A DNA stretch of 64,000 nucleotides from Microbacterium sp. MYb62 (GTDB taxonomy: Bacteria > Actinomycetota > Actinomycetes > Actinomycetales > Microbacteriaceae), in the NCBI RefSeq assembly GCF_002979475.1, contig NZ_PCOY01000004.1, positions 62,001-126,000 on the forward strand, in the 5' to 3' direction. Within the stretch, counting starts at the first letter, position 1, and the number at the start of each line of letters is the position of its first letter. The notes under the pieces were generated by a model that saw only the letters and a list, made by a program, of their open reading frames with translations, searched no databases and was not told the DNA's origin. Of this stretch, positions 35,681 through 44,977 are shown piece by piece. Both the position numbers and the translations under genes were made by a program.

Positions 35681-36591
35681 CTTCCACCATGAACGTCAAG
35701 ATCCCCGCCGAGCGCATCGCCGCGCCCAGCCCGTGGCGCGCCTTCGGGCGCATGGTCGCCACTCTCTGGGGCAACGGTAAGGCACGGCTCGGACTGTGCA
35801 TCCTCGCCTTCTTCGTGCTGGTGGCGGTGTTCGCCCCGCTCCTCGCCCCGTACGGCGCGAAGGACAACGGCTTCGAACGCAACGCCGACGCGTCCTGGGC
35901 GCATTGGCTCGGAACCACGGCCGCGGGGGAGGACGTGCTCAGCCAGCTGATCTACGGCGCGCAGATCAGCCTCCTGGTCGGCTTCGCCGCCGGCATCCTG
36001 TCGACCATCGTCGCGGTGCTCATCGGTCTCAGCTGGGGGTACATGCGCGGTTTCGCCGGTGAGGTGGTCGGTTTCATCGTCAACCTCTTCCTGGTGATCC
36101 CGGGACTCCCGCTCATGATCGTGATCGCCGCGTATCTGCAGAACGGCGGCATCCTGATGATCATCGCGGTCATCGTGGTGACCGGTTGGGCGTGGGGTGC
36201 TCGTGTGCTCCGCAGCCAGACCCAGTCGCTGCGCGGCAACGACTTCGTCACCTCGGCGCAGTTCTCGGGGGACAGCAGGACGCGCATCGTGTTCCGCGAG
36301 ATCCTGCCGAACATGACGTCGATCATCGCCGGCACGCTCTTCGGGGCGGCCACGGCCGCGATCCTGGCGGAGGCGGGCCTGGAGTTCCTCGGCCTCGGCG
36401 ACTCCAGCATCGTCAGCTGGGGCACGATGCTCTATTGGGCGCAGAACTCCAACTCCCTGCTCACCGGACAGTGGCTGCTGCTGTTCGCCCCCGGTCTGTG
36501 CATCGCACTGCTGGCACTGAGCCTGACACTGATCAACTTCGGCGTGGACGGCATCTCCAATCCGCGCCTGCGAGAGGGGAAGGGCCGATGA
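35677..36591 (+). CDS. ABC transporter permease, DppC/OppC-like
   Basis: A 304-residue membrane subunit with a ~35-residue cytoplasmic N-terminus and six predicted helices. It has the HWLGTTAAGEDVLSQLIYGA motif near residues 70-90, a divergent form of the usual GTDxxGRD motif; the change (TTAAGED) is also seen in sugar-type family-5 transporters. The loop around FSGDSRTRIVFREILPN contacts the ATPase. It is the partner of the preceding permease and overlaps both neighbours by 4 nt. Confidence 0.92.
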   Translation: MTSTMNVKIPAERIAAPSPWRAFGRMVATLWGNGKARLGLCILAFFVLVAVFAPLLAPYGAKDNGFERNADASWAHWLGTTAAGEDVLSQLIYGAQISLLVGFAAGILSTIVAVLIGLSWGYMRGFAGEVVGFIVNLFLVIPGLPLMIVIAAYLQNGGILMIIAVIVVTGWAWGARVLRSQTQSLRGNDFVTSAQFSGDSRTRIVFREILPNMTSIIAGTLFGAATAAILAEAGLEFLGLGDSSIVSWGTMLYWAQNSNSLLTGQWLLLFAPGLCIALLALSLTLINFGVDGISNPRLREGKGR

Positions 36592-38315
36592 GCGCCATGA
36601 CCGAGAACACCGACATGCGCGAGAACGACATCCTGCTCGATGTGCAGGGGCTGTCCGTCGAGTACGCCTCGCCGGGCACGACACCCATCGCGGCGGTGCA
36701 CGACGTCTCGTTCTCGCTGCGCCGCGGCGAGTTCGTCGGTCTGGTCGGAGAGTCGGGGTCGGGCAAGTCGACGCTCGGCTTCGCCCTGACCCGGCTGCAG
36801 AAGCCGCCCGCGCGCATCAGCGGCGGACGCATCCTCTTCGGAGGACGCGACATCCGCGAGCTGGATGCCGAAGAACTGCGACGCCAGCGCCAGGGCGGCT
36901 TCGCGATGGTGCTGCAGTCGGGCATGAACGCCCTCAACCCGGTGCGGACGGTGGGCAACCACTTCCGAGACATCTTCGCCGCGCACGGTCATGTGCCCAA
37001 GGACGCCCGGGAGACCCGAGCCCGTGAGCTCATCGGCAAGGTCGGTCTCGACGAGTCGGTGCTCGCCCGGTATCCCGGTGAACTCTCCGGCGGCATGCGT
37101 CAGCGCGCCTCGATCGCGCTCGCGCTGTCGCTCGAACCGCAGCTCATGGTCTTCGACGAGCCCACCACGGCTCTCGACGTGCTCGTGCAGCACGCGGTCA
37201 TGGACACGATCAAGGAGCTGCAGCGGGCCGAGCACTTCACAGCGATCCTCATCAGCCACGATCTCGGCATCGTCCTGGAGGCGACCGACCGGGTGATGGT
37301 GATGCACGAGGGACGGATCGTCGAAGACGCGCCGAGTCTCGACATCCTCCAGCGCCCGCAGGACGAGTACACGCGGATGCTGCTGAGCCACTATGCCGAT
37401 CCCCGCGCGAAGACGCTCTCGATCCCGGGATTCGTCGACCTCGGGACGCGCCGCCGTGAAGGGCGATCGCGGACCGATGTCACCGAGACGATGCCGACGG
37501 TGTCGCCGCGGGATGCCCGTCGTGCCGACGCGGCGATCGTCGTCGACGGCGTCTCGAAGCACTACCCGGCCCCGCGCCGAGGGCAGGATGCCGTCACGGC
37601 GGTCGACGACGTGTCGTTCCGGCTCGAACCCGGAGAGGCGCTCGCGCTCGTCGGCGCCTCGGGCTCGGGCAAGTCGACCATCGCCAAGATGCTCACGGGC
37701 GTCGAGAAGCCGACTTCCGGCACCGTCCACTTCGGCGACGTCGACGTGGCGACGCTCAAGCGCCACGGGCTGCGCGACCTGCGCAAGGACGTCCAGATGG
37801 TGTTCCAGGACCCCTATGCGGCGCTGAACCCGCTGCACACGGTCGAGTACGCCCTGACGCGGCCGGTCATGAACTACACGAAGCTGCGCGGACCCGAAGC
37901 CAGGGCCCGAGTGCTCGAACTGCTGGAGACGGTCGGCCTCACGCCCGTCGAGCAGTTCGCGGCCAAGCTGCCGCATCAGCTCTCCGGCGGACAGCGGCAG
38001 CGTGTCGTGATCGCCAGGGCGCTCGCCAGCGACCCGCAGGTGCTCATCGCCGACGAGCCGGTCTCGATGCTCGACGTCTCGCTCCGTGCCGGCGTGCTGG
38101 CTCTTCTGGAGGATCTGCGCGAGCGCTGGGGCATCAGCATGCTCTACATCACGCACGATCTCCTGAGCGCCCGGCTCGTGACCGAGAACATCCTGGTGCT
38201 CAACGGCGGCCGGGTCGTCGAACGCGGCGAGACGGCCGAGGTGCTGCAGCATCCGGAGGATCCGTACACGATCCAGCTGCTGGACGCCGTACCCAACCCC
38301 GCACGCGCGCGATAA
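36588..38315 (+). CDS. Fused tandem ABC ATPase of the oligosaccharide transporter
   Basis: This 575-residue cytoplasmic protein has two nucleotide-binding domains: Walker A GESGSGKST near residue 54 with signature LSGGMRQR near 165, and Walker A GASGSGKST near 355 with signature LSGGQRQR near 465. It is the same fused DppD-DppF arrangement as in the transporter at 6974-8626. It energises uptake by the preceding permeases. The ATG overlaps the upstream stop. A long antisense frame over it is a composition artefact. Confidence 0.92.
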   Translation: MSAMTENTDMRENDILLDVQGLSVEYASPGTTPIAAVHDVSFSLRRGEFVGLVGESGSGKSTLGFALTRLQKPPARISGGRILFGGRDIRELDAEELRRQRQGGFAMVLQSGMNALNPVRTVGNHFRDIFAAHGHVPKDARETRARELIGKVGLDESVLARYPGELSGGMRQRASIALALSLEPQLMVFDEPTTALDVLVQHAVMDTIKELQRAEHFTAILISHDLGIVLEATDRVMVMHEGRIVEDAPSLDILQRPQDEYTRMLLSHYADPRAKTLSIPGFVDLGTRRREGRSRTDVTETMPTVSPRDARRADAAIVVDGVSKHYPAPRRGQDAVTAVDDVSFRLEPGEALALVGASGSGKSTIAKMLTGVEKPTSGTVHFGDVDVATLKRHGLRDLRKDVQMVFQDPYAALNPLHTVEYALTRPVMNYTKLRGPEARARVLELLETVGLTPVEQFAAKLPHQLSGGQRQRVVIARALASDPQVLIADEPVSMLDVSLRAGVLALLEDLRERWGISMLYITHDLLSARLVTENILVLNGGRVVERGETAEVLQHPEDPYTIQLLDAVPNPARAR

Positions 38316-38356
38316 CCCCCTCGCGCGCAGAAACCCCCAACCCGAAAGGAGCACTC

Positions 38357-39526
38357 GTGCTCGCATTCCCCGACGGCTTCCTGTGGGGTGCCGCGACAGC
38401 GGCCCACCAGGTGGAGGGCAACAACACCACGAGCAACTGGTGGGCGATGGAACACGCGCCCGGCTCGCCCATGGTGGAGCCCTCCGGTGACGCCGCCGAT
38501 CACTTCCATCGCTACCCGGAGGACATGCGGCTGCTGGCCGCGGCCGGGCTGAACTCCTACCGGTTCTCGGTGGAGTGGGCGCGGATCGAGCCCGAGCGCG
38601 GCTTCGTCTCGCGGGCGATGCTCGACCACTACCGCCGCATGATCGACACGGCCCGCGAGAACGGGCTCGACCCCACGGTCACCCTCATGCACTTCACGGT
38701 GCCGCAGTGGTTCCAGAAGGACGGCTTCTGGCGTGCCGACGACGCGGTCGACCTGTTCGCCCGCTACGTCGAGACGGTCCTCCCGATCCTCGACGGGATC
38801 GACTACGTGTGCACCATCAACGAGCCGAACATCGCCGCGATGCTCGCCGGGGGAGAGGACGCAGCGAACCTCGTCGCCTACGGCCTCCCGAACCCCGACC
38901 TCGCCGTCGCCGACACGCTGCTCGAAGCGCACCACCGTGCCACCGAGATCCTGCATTCTGTGCCGGGGGTCAAGGCCGGATGGACGATCGCGACGCAGGC
39001 GTTCCACTCCACCGGTGAGCCCGGCGCCGACGAGATGCTCGCCGAGTACGGCGACCCGCGCGACCACTGGTACCTCGACCAGTCGGCCGGCGATGACTTC
39101 GTCGGCGTGCAGGCCTACACACGCACCTTCATCGGCCCCGAGGGTCCGCGACCGGTGTCGGCGGACGTGGAGACCACGCTGACCGGCTGGGAGTTCTTCC
39201 CCGAGGCGCTCGAGATGGGTGTGCGCAGCGCCTGGGAGCGCAGCGGCGGGGTGCCGGTGCTCGTGACCGAGAACGGCATCGCGACCGCCGACGACACGCG
39301 TCGCATCGCCTACACGCAAGGTGCGCTCGAAGGACTGCACCGCGCGATCTCCGACGGCATCGACGTGCGCGCCTACCAGCACTGGAGCGCACTCGACAAC
39401 TACGAGTGGGCCAGCGGGTTCCGCCCCACGTTCGGCCTCATCGGCTTCGACCACGAGACCTTCGAGCGCTCGCCGAAGCCCTCGCTCGCGTGGCTCGGAG
39501 AGGTCGCTCGTCGCAACGCGCTCTGA
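38357..39526 (+). CDS. Glycoside hydrolase family 1 beta-glucosidase
   Basis: A 389-residue cytoplasmic (beta/alpha)8 enzyme. The GH1 N-terminal signature FPDGFLWGAATAAHQVEG is at residues 4-21, the acid/base Glu156 in TINEPN, and the nucleophile Glu305 in VTENG. It is shorter than the usual 440-480 residues because several loops are trimmed, but both catalytic glutamates are present. Lacking a signal peptide, it would hydrolyse imported beta-glucosides or cello-oligosaccharides to glucose. The GTG start is preceded by AAAGGAG. It closes the LacI-controlled operon and is followed by a stem-loop. Confidence 0.93.
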   Translation: MLAFPDGFLWGAATAAHQVEGNNTTSNWWAMEHAPGSPMVEPSGDAADHFHRYPEDMRLLAAAGLNSYRFSVEWARIEPERGFVSRAMLDHYRRMIDTARENGLDPTVTLMHFTVPQWFQKDGFWRADDAVDLFARYVETVLPILDGIDYVCTINEPNIAAMLAGGEDAANLVAYGLPNPDLAVADTLLEAHHRATEILHSVPGVKAGWTIATQAFHSTGEPGADEMLAEYGDPRDHWYLDQSAGDDFVGVQAYTRTFIGPEGPRPVSADVETTLTGWEFFPEALEMGVRSAWERSGGVPVLVTENGIATADDTRRIAYTQGALEGLHRAISDGIDVRAYQHWSALDNYEWASGFRPTFGLIGFDHETFERSPKPSLAWLGEVARRNAL

Positions 39527-39530
39527 GATC

Positions 39531-39569
39531 CCACGATCCGCGGATTGTAAGAATTGCGGTGAATCGTGG
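39531..39569 (+). terminator. Stem-loop after the beta-glucosidase gene
   Basis: CCACGAT (39531-39537) pairs with ATCGTGG (39563-39569), extended by CCGC/GCGG (38-41 with 56-59) around a 3-nt bulge. It lies 5 nt after the GH1 stop and upstream of the next promoter. Confidence 0.5.
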
Positions 39570-39583
39570 CGTGCCCGGAGGGT

Positions 39584-39589
39584 TAGCCT
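39584..39589 (+). promoter_or_regulatory. Leaderless -10 box of the molybdopterin oxidoreductase gene
   Basis: TAGCCT, then 6 nt, then ATG at 39596. Confidence 0.65.
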
Positions 39590-39595
39590 CGGGTC

Positions 39596-41137
39596 ATGAC
39601 GCACGCGATGCACGCGACGCGGGGAGACACGCTCAGGTCGGCCGCTGCCGGCCTGAGCGCGTCGTTCCTCGCCGTCGGCCTGGCCGAACTCGTCGCCGCG
39701 GTCGTGGAGCCGAGTGCGAGCCCGTTCGCCGTGATCGGGAGCGGGCTCATCGATCTCGCGCCGAGCTGGGCGAAGGACACGGCGATCGCGCTGTTCGGTA
39801 CCGGCGACAAGGCGGCCCTGATCGTGGGCATCGCCCTGGTGCTCGTCGTGGTCGCCGCGGGTGCCGGCATTCTGGAGCTTCGACGATCCGGCATCGGAGC
39901 GGTGATCCTGGGAGCGCTGGGTGCGCTCGCCGTCGTGGCCGCGATGATCCGCCCTGGCGCGGGTCCGTTCGCGTGGCTTCCCGGTCTCGTCGCCGGTCTC
40001 GTCGCGGTGATCATCCTGCGCCTCCTCGTCGCTCGACTGCGTCCGGTCGGCGGCCTGCAACCCGACGGTGAGGACCGGAGACGGTTCCTGCTCTGGACCG
40101 CCGGAGTCGCGGCCACGGGTGCTGTCGCCCTCATCATCGGGAACGTCGCGCGCGGTGCGTCCCGCTCGATCGAAGCGGTCCGCGCGGCGCTGCGGCTGCC
40201 CAAGGCGGCACGAGCGGCAGCTGTTGTCCCTGCCGGTGCGGAGCTGGCGATCCCCGGCCTCGCACCCGTGGTGACCCCGAACGCCGAGTTCTACCGCATC
40301 GACACCGCGCTGATCGTCCCGCAGGTAGACCCGGCCGACTGGTCGCTGCGCATCCACGGGATGGTCGACCGCGAGGTGGAGATCACCTGGGACGAGCTGC
40401 TCGCGATGCCGATGCAGGAGTCGGACGTGACGCTCGCCTGCGTGTCGAACGAGGTCGGCGGATCACTGATCGGCAACGCCCGCTGGCTGGGCCTCCCGAT
40501 ACGGGAGGTGCTCGCACGTGCGGGCGTCGACGCCGATGCCGACATGGTGCTCTCGACCTCGGCCGACGGCTTCACCGCGTCGACGCCGATCGAGGCGCTC
40601 ACCGATGACCGCGATGCCCTGCTCGCGATCGGCATGAACGGTGAGCCGCTGCCGATCGAACACGGCTTCCCGGTGCGGATGGTGGTCCCGGGGCTCTACG
40701 GCTACGTGTCCGCCACGAAGTGGGTCACGCAGCTGGAGGTGACGCGGTTCGACCGCACCAAGGCCTATTGGACGACACGGGGATGGTCTGATCACGGGCC
40801 GATCAAACTGCAGTCGCGCATCGACGTCCCGCGCCGCGGTCAGGCGGTACCGGCGGGCGATGTGGTGATCGCCGGGATGGCCTGGCAGCAGCACGTCGGC
40901 ATCGCCGGCGTCGAGGTGCGCATCGACGACGGCCCGTGGCGGGCCGCCGAACTCGCGACCGCGATCTCCACCGACACCTGGGTGCAGTGGAGCATCGACT
41001 GGGCGGCGGAGAGCGGCGCGCACACCGTCGAATGCCGGGCGCTCAGCGTCGATGGCGAGACGCAGACGTCGGATCCGGCCGCACCGGCACCCGACGGTGC
41101 GCAGGGATGGCACCGCATCGACGTGTCGGTGGCGTGA
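39596..41137 (+). CDS. Membrane-anchored molybdopterin oxidoreductase, sulfite-oxidase family
   Basis: The 513-residue protein starts with about four to five transmembrane helices (residues ~20-195), followed by a sulfite-oxidase-type molybdopterin domain (~235-400). This has the molybdenum-ligating Cys282 in VTLACVSNEVGG and the VRMVVPGLYGYVSATKWV segment near 360. A C-terminal immunoglobulin-like Mo-co dimerisation domain follows (~410-513). Relatives oxidise sulfite or reduce S- and N-oxides. The layout, helices then an extracytoplasmic catalytic domain, suggests activity on the outer face. No heme partner is adjacent. It is transcribed from its own leaderless promoter. Confidence 0.9.
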   Translation: MTHAMHATRGDTLRSAAAGLSASFLAVGLAELVAAVVEPSASPFAVIGSGLIDLAPSWAKDTAIALFGTGDKAALIVGIALVLVVVAAGAGILELRRSGIGAVILGALGALAVVAAMIRPGAGPFAWLPGLVAGLVAVIILRLLVARLRPVGGLQPDGEDRRRFLLWTAGVAATGAVALIIGNVARGASRSIEAVRAALRLPKAARAAAVVPAGAELAIPGLAPVVTPNAEFYRIDTALIVPQVDPADWSLRIHGMVDREVEITWDELLAMPMQESDVTLACVSNEVGGSLIGNARWLGLPIREVLARAGVDADADMVLSTSADGFTASTPIEALTDDRDALLAIGMNGEPLPIEHGFPVRMVVPGLYGYVSATKWVTQLEVTRFDRTKAYWTTRGWSDHGPIKLQSRIDVPRRGQAVPAGDVVIAGMAWQQHVGIAGVEVRIDDGPWRAAELATAISTDTWVQWSIDWAAESGAHTVECRALSVDGETQTSDPAAPAPDGAQGWHRIDVSVA

Positions 41138-41187
41138 GCCCGGCGCGAGGTCCGTGGGAACGGCGTAACCAGCTGCGGCATCCCACC

Positions 41188-41193
41188 TAGAAT
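41188..41193 (+). promoter_or_regulatory. Leaderless -10 box of metG
   Basis: TAGAAT, then 6 nt, then ATG at 41200. Confidence 0.7.
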
Positions 41194-41199
41194 TGCTCC

Positions 41200-42777
41200 A
41201 TGCCCGCAGGCGAATCCTTCTACATCACCACGCCCATCTACTACCCGTCCGACGTGCCGCACATCGGCCACGGGTACACGACGGTGGCCGTCGACACGCT
41301 CGCACGGTGGCACCGCCAGGCGGGGGATGACACCTGGATGCTCACGGGCACCGACGAGCACGGCCAGAAGATGCTGCGGGCTGCGGCGGCGAACAACGTC
41401 ACGCCGCAGGAGTGGGTCGACAAGCTCGTCAGCGAGAGCTGGTTCCCGCTGCTGACGACGCTCGACGTCGCCAACGACGACTTCATCCGCACCACGCAGG
41501 AGCGCCACGAGACGAACGTGCAGACGTTCTTCCAGCGCCTCTACGATCGCGGCTACATCTACGCGGGCGAGTACGAGGCGCTCTACTGTGTGGGCTGCGA
41601 GGAGTTCAAGCCCGAGTCGGAGATCGTCGACGGCACCGGTCCCTTCGAGGGGCTGAAGGTCTGCGCGATCCACTCGAAGCCGCTCGAGCTGCTCCAGGAG
41701 AAGAACTACTTCTTCAAGCTGAGCGAGTTCCAGGACCGTCTGCTCGAGCTGTACAAGACGCAGCCCGACTTCGTGCGCCCCGACTCGGCGCGCAACGAGG
41801 TCGTGTCGTTCGTGAGCCAGGGTCTCAAGGACCTGTCGATCTCGCGTTCGACCTTCGACTGGGGCATTCCGCTGCCGTGGGACGAGTCGCACGTCATCTA
41901 CGTGTGGGTCGATGCGCTGCTCAACTACGCCACGGCCGTCGGCTACGGCTCCGACGAGGAGACGTTCGAGCGCCGCTGGCCCGCGTACCACGTGGTCGGC
42001 AAGGACATCCTGCGCTTCCACGCCGTGATCTGGCCCGCCCTGCTGATGGCTGCCGGCCTCGAGGTGCCCCAGGGCGTGTTCGCGCACGGCTGGCTGCTGG
42101 TCGGCGGCGAGAAGATGTCGAAGTCGAAGCTCACCGGCATCGCGCCGACCGAGATCACCGACGTCTTCGGCTCCGACGCGTACCGCTTCTACTTCCTGTC
42201 CGCGATCGCCTTCGGTCAGGACGGCTCCTTCTCGTGGGAAGACCTGTCCGCCCGCTATCAGGCCGAGCTCGCGAACGGCTTCGGCAACCTCGCCTCGCGC
42301 ACGACTGCCATGATCGAGAAGTACTTCGAGGGGATCGTGCCGCCCGCGGCCGAGTACACCGAGAAGGACCTCGCGATCCAGAAGATCGTGGCGGATGCTG
42401 CGGCGAACGCGGATGCGTCGATCGCGCAGTTCCGCATCGACGAGGCGATCTCGGCGATCTGGACGATCGTCGACGCGCTGAACGGCTACATCACCGAGAA
42501 CGAGCCGTGGGCCCTGGCCCGCGACGAGGACCAGCGCGCGCGCCTGGGCACCGTGTTGTACACCTGCGCCGAGGGCCTGCGCGCGCTCGCCGTGCTGCTC
42601 TCGCCGGTGATGCCGCAGTCGACCGAGAAGCTCTGGATCGCCCTCGGCGCCGCCGAGACCCTGGGCCGTCTGCAGGACCAGCCGATCCGCGAGGCCGGAG
42701 CCTGGGGCGTGCTGCGCCCCGGCACCAGCGTCAACGGTCTCGCGCCGCTGTTCCCGCGGGTGGAGCCCACGGCCTGA
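41200..42777 (+). CDS. metG: Methionyl-tRNA synthetase
   Basis: This 525-residue class I synthetase charges tRNA-Met with methionine. The HIGH-type motif PHIGHG is at residues 20-25 and the KMSKS loop at 305-309 (EKMSKSKLTG). The C-x-x-C pair in YCVGCEEF near 130 marks the connective insertion. The anticodon-binding helical domain fills the C-terminal third. There is no C-terminal EMAP-like dimerisation domain, which fits the ~520-residue actinobacterial form. tatD follows 17 nt downstream, the usual arrangement. Confidence 0.96.
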   Translation: MPAGESFYITTPIYYPSDVPHIGHGYTTVAVDTLARWHRQAGDDTWMLTGTDEHGQKMLRAAAANNVTPQEWVDKLVSESWFPLLTTLDVANDDFIRTTQERHETNVQTFFQRLYDRGYIYAGEYEALYCVGCEEFKPESEIVDGTGPFEGLKVCAIHSKPLELLQEKNYFFKLSEFQDRLLELYKTQPDFVRPDSARNEVVSFVSQGLKDLSISRSTFDWGIPLPWDESHVIYVWVDALLNYATAVGYGSDEETFERRWPAYHVVGKDILRFHAVIWPALLMAAGLEVPQGVFAHGWLLVGGEKMSKSKLTGIAPTEITDVFGSDAYRFYFLSAIAFGQDGSFSWEDLSARYQAELANGFGNLASRTTAMIEKYFEGIVPPAAEYTEKDLAIQKIVADAAANADASIAQFRIDEAISAIWTIVDALNGYITENEPWALARDEDQRARLGTVLYTCAEGLRALAVLLSPVMPQSTEKLWIALGAAETLGRLQDQPIREAGAWGVLRPGTSVNGLAPLFPRVEPTA

Positions 42778-42794
42778 GCCGAGGTCGGAACCAC

Positions 42795-43685
42795 ATGGCA
42801 GACACGTACGTGCGTGAGCGCTCGGGGGACGGACGCAAGGATCTGAAGTATCCGTCCGCACCCGAGCCGCTGACGGTTCCGGTGTACGACAACCATGCGC
42901 ACCTGGAGATCGTCGACGGCGATGAGCCGCTGTCGCTGACCGAGCAGCTCGACCGTGCAGAGGCCGTGGGCATCGCCGGGGTCGTGCAGGCCTCGGGCGA
43001 CATCGAGTCGTCGCGGTGGGCGGTCGAGGCTGCGGCATCCGACCCGCGCGTGCTCGCCGCGGTCGCCATCCACCCGAACGATGCGCCGACGTACGCGGAG
43101 CAAGGCCGCCTGGGCGGTGTCGGTCTGGACGAGGCGATCGCGGTGATCGACGAGCTCGCCGCACACCCGCGCACCCGGGCGATCGGCGAGACGGGGCTCG
43201 ACTTCTTCCGCACCGAGCCCGAGCGGCAGGCGCCGCAGTTCGAGTCGTTCGAGGCGCACATCGCCCTCGCGAAGAAGCACGGCATCGCGATGCAGATCCA
43301 CGACCGCGACGCGCACGACGCGGTGCTGGAGACCCTCGCCCGCGTCGGTGCCCCCGAGCGCACGGTGTTCCACTGCTTCTCCGGCGACGACGCGATGGCC
43401 CGCATCTGCGCGGATGCCGGATATCACCTGTCGTTCGCGGGCAACGTCACCTTCAAGAACGCCCAGAACCTGCGCGATGCGCTGCAGGTCACCCCGCTCG
43501 ATCGCATCCTGGTCGAGACGGATGCCCCGTTCCTCACTCCCGTGCCGCTGCGGGGCCGCCCGAACGCGCCGTACCTCGTGCCGATCACGGTGCGCTTCAT
43601 GGCCGCAGAGCTCAGCATCGACGTCGACGAGTTCTCGGCGCAGCTCGCCGAGAACACCCTGCGGGTCTACGGCTCGTTCGACTGA
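42795..43685 (+). CDS. tatD: TatD-family metal-dependent deoxyribonuclease
   Basis: A 296-residue TIM-barrel amidohydrolase-type nuclease. Metal ligands are visible: HLEI near residue 35 (NHAHLEI), GETGLDFFR near 132, QIHDRDAHD near 168, FHCFSGD near 193 and the conserved Asp in LVETDAPFL near 240. The first ~30 residues (YVRERSGDGRKDLKYP) are an actinobacterial extension. TatD proteins are 3'-5' exonucleases in DNA repair and RNA turnover. It starts at ATG 42795 after GAGGTCGG. Its last 19 nt overlap the end of the convergent MFS gene. Confidence 0.94.
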   Translation: MADTYVRERSGDGRKDLKYPSAPEPLTVPVYDNHAHLEIVDGDEPLSLTEQLDRAEAVGIAGVVQASGDIESSRWAVEAAASDPRVLAAVAIHPNDAPTYAEQGRLGGVGLDEAIAVIDELAAHPRTRAIGETGLDFFRTEPERQAPQFESFEAHIALAKKHGIAMQIHDRDAHDAVLETLARVGAPERTVFHCFSGDDAMARICADAGYHLSFAGNVTFKNAQNLRDALQVTPLDRILVETDAPFLTPVPLRGRPNAPYLVPITVRFMAAELSIDVDEFSAQLAENTLRVYGSFD

Positions 43686-44923
43686 ATCTCTTGCACGGGC
43701 TTCGCGCTCACGATCTGCGAGATCGGCTTCCACACCAGCAGCAGCGTGAGCGCCGCGCCGGCGAACGCGAACCACCACGGTGCCGTGAGTCCCCACGTCT
43801 GGGCGATCACGCCGCCGAGCGCCTGCCCGACCACCATGCCGCCGAAGACGCCGACCATGTTGACGGAGGCCACGCGACCCTGCAGCTCTGCGGGGACCAG
43901 TCGCTGTCGGACGGTCGTGGAGATCGTTCCCCACACGAACGCATATGCGCCGAAGAAGAACATGATGATCAGGGCGACCCAGCCCGCGGTGGTGAGCGCG
44001 AACGCCAGGTGCATGAGCACTTCGAGGGACAGCACGACGCGCATCAACGTCGCGAAGGACACATGCCTCTCGAGCCAGCCGAAGCTGAGCGTGGCCAGGA
44101 TGCCGCCCGCGGCGGAAGCCGTGGTGAGCGCCCCGTAACCGACCGCTCCCATGTGCAGGTGCTCGGTCGCGTAGAGCACGAGGACGCCCCACGGCGCCGC
44201 CCACGTGATGTTGAAGACCAGGATGATGAGCACCAGCATCCGCACCGGCGGGTTGCGCCACAGCCACCGCAGTCCCTCGGCGATGTCGGTGTGCACCGGC
44301 GGGTGGGTGTCGGTCGCCCTGGGCGGGACGGGCGTCTTCGCCATGCGTGAGATGAGCACGACCGCGAAGCTCACGCACACGACCTCGAGCAGGAACGGCC
44401 AGGCGGTGCCCGCGGCGAACAGGAACGCGCCCAGAGGGGGACCGGCGAACTGATTCGCGACCAGGTACCCGGCCTGCAGGCGGGCGTTGCCGATGCCGAG
44501 GTCGGCGGGCTTCACCAGCATCGGCAGCAGCGTGCTGCCTGCCGTGTCGACGAAGACCTCGGCCGTGCCGTACAGGAACGCCACGGCGAGCACGATCCAG
44601 ATGTTCGCGACGCCGGTGAGGAGGAAGACGCAGAGTGCGGTGAGCACGACGGCCCTGGCGGCGTTGGCGAACATGACGAGGCGACGGCGGTCGAAGCGGT
44701 CGGCGATCGCGCCCGCATGCAGGCCGAACAGCAGCCACGGGAGGAACTGCAGGATCGCGCCGGACGCCACCAGGATCGGCGACGACGTCAGCGAGGCGAT
44801 CAGCAGAGGCGCGGCCGCGAGCGCGACACCGTCGCCGACGTTGCTCGTCCACGACGATGCGAGCAGCCAGCGGAAGTCTCGGCCCATGCGGCGGGGCGCG
44901 ACGAGTTCACCGAGAGAAGGCAC
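43667..44923 (-). CDS. MFS transporter, probable efflux (enterobactin-exporter-like)
   Basis: A 418-residue protein with about twelve helices. The N-terminal WLLASSWTSNVGDGVALAAA and the cytoplasmic loop GAIADRFDRRRLVMFANAAR (MFS motif A variant) place it in the MFS_3/EntS-like group of exporters. The substrate is unknown. It sits on the opposite strand between tatD and rsmA, which are usually adjacent, so it is an insertion into a conserved block. The GTG start at 44923 lies 6 nt after TAGTCT. The 3' ends of this gene and tatD overlap by 19 nt. Confidence 0.88.
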   Translation of the reverse strand: MPSLGELVAPRRMGRDFRWLLASSWTSNVGDGVALAAAPLLIASLTSSPILVASGAILQFLPWLLFGLHAGAIADRFDRRRLVMFANAARAVVLTALCVFLLTGVANIWIVLAVAFLYGTAEVFVDTAGSTLLPMLVKPADLGIGNARLQAGYLVANQFAGPPLGAFLFAAGTAWPFLLEVVCVSFAVVLISRMAKTPVPPRATDTHPPVHTDIAEGLRWLWRNPPVRMLVLIILVFNITWAAPWGVLVLYATEHLHMGAVGYGALTTASAAGGILATLSFGWLERHVSFATLMRVVLSLEVLMHLAFALTTAGWVALIIMFFFGAYAFVWGTISTTVRQRLVPAELQGRVASVNMVGVFGGMVVGQALGGVIAQTWGLTAPWWFAFAGAALTLLLVWKPISQIVSAKPVQEIQSNEP

Positions 44924-44929
44924 CAGAGA

Positions 44930-44935
44930 AGACTA
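44930..44935 (-). promoter_or_regulatory. Leaderless -10 box of the MFS gene
   Basis: TAGTCT, then 6 nt, then GTG at 44923. Confidence 0.6.
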
Positions 44936-44965
44936 CTGACGGCGGGCGACATCGATGCCGTGGGG

Positions 44966-44971
44966 GAGAAT
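44966..44971 (+). promoter_or_regulatory. Weak leaderless -10 box of rsmA
   Basis: GAGAAT, then six G, then ATG at 44978. The first base departs from TANNNT but A2, T6 and the 6-nt spacing are kept. Confidence 0.45.
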
Positions 44972-44977
44972 GGGGGG

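Noticed and set aside
36432..40357. Two long minus-strand frames opposite the sugar transporter ATPase, beta-glucosidase and molybdopterin gene
   Set aside because: Same GC-shadow effect; the plus-strand genes have intact catalytic motifs, ribosome-binding sites and operon overlaps.
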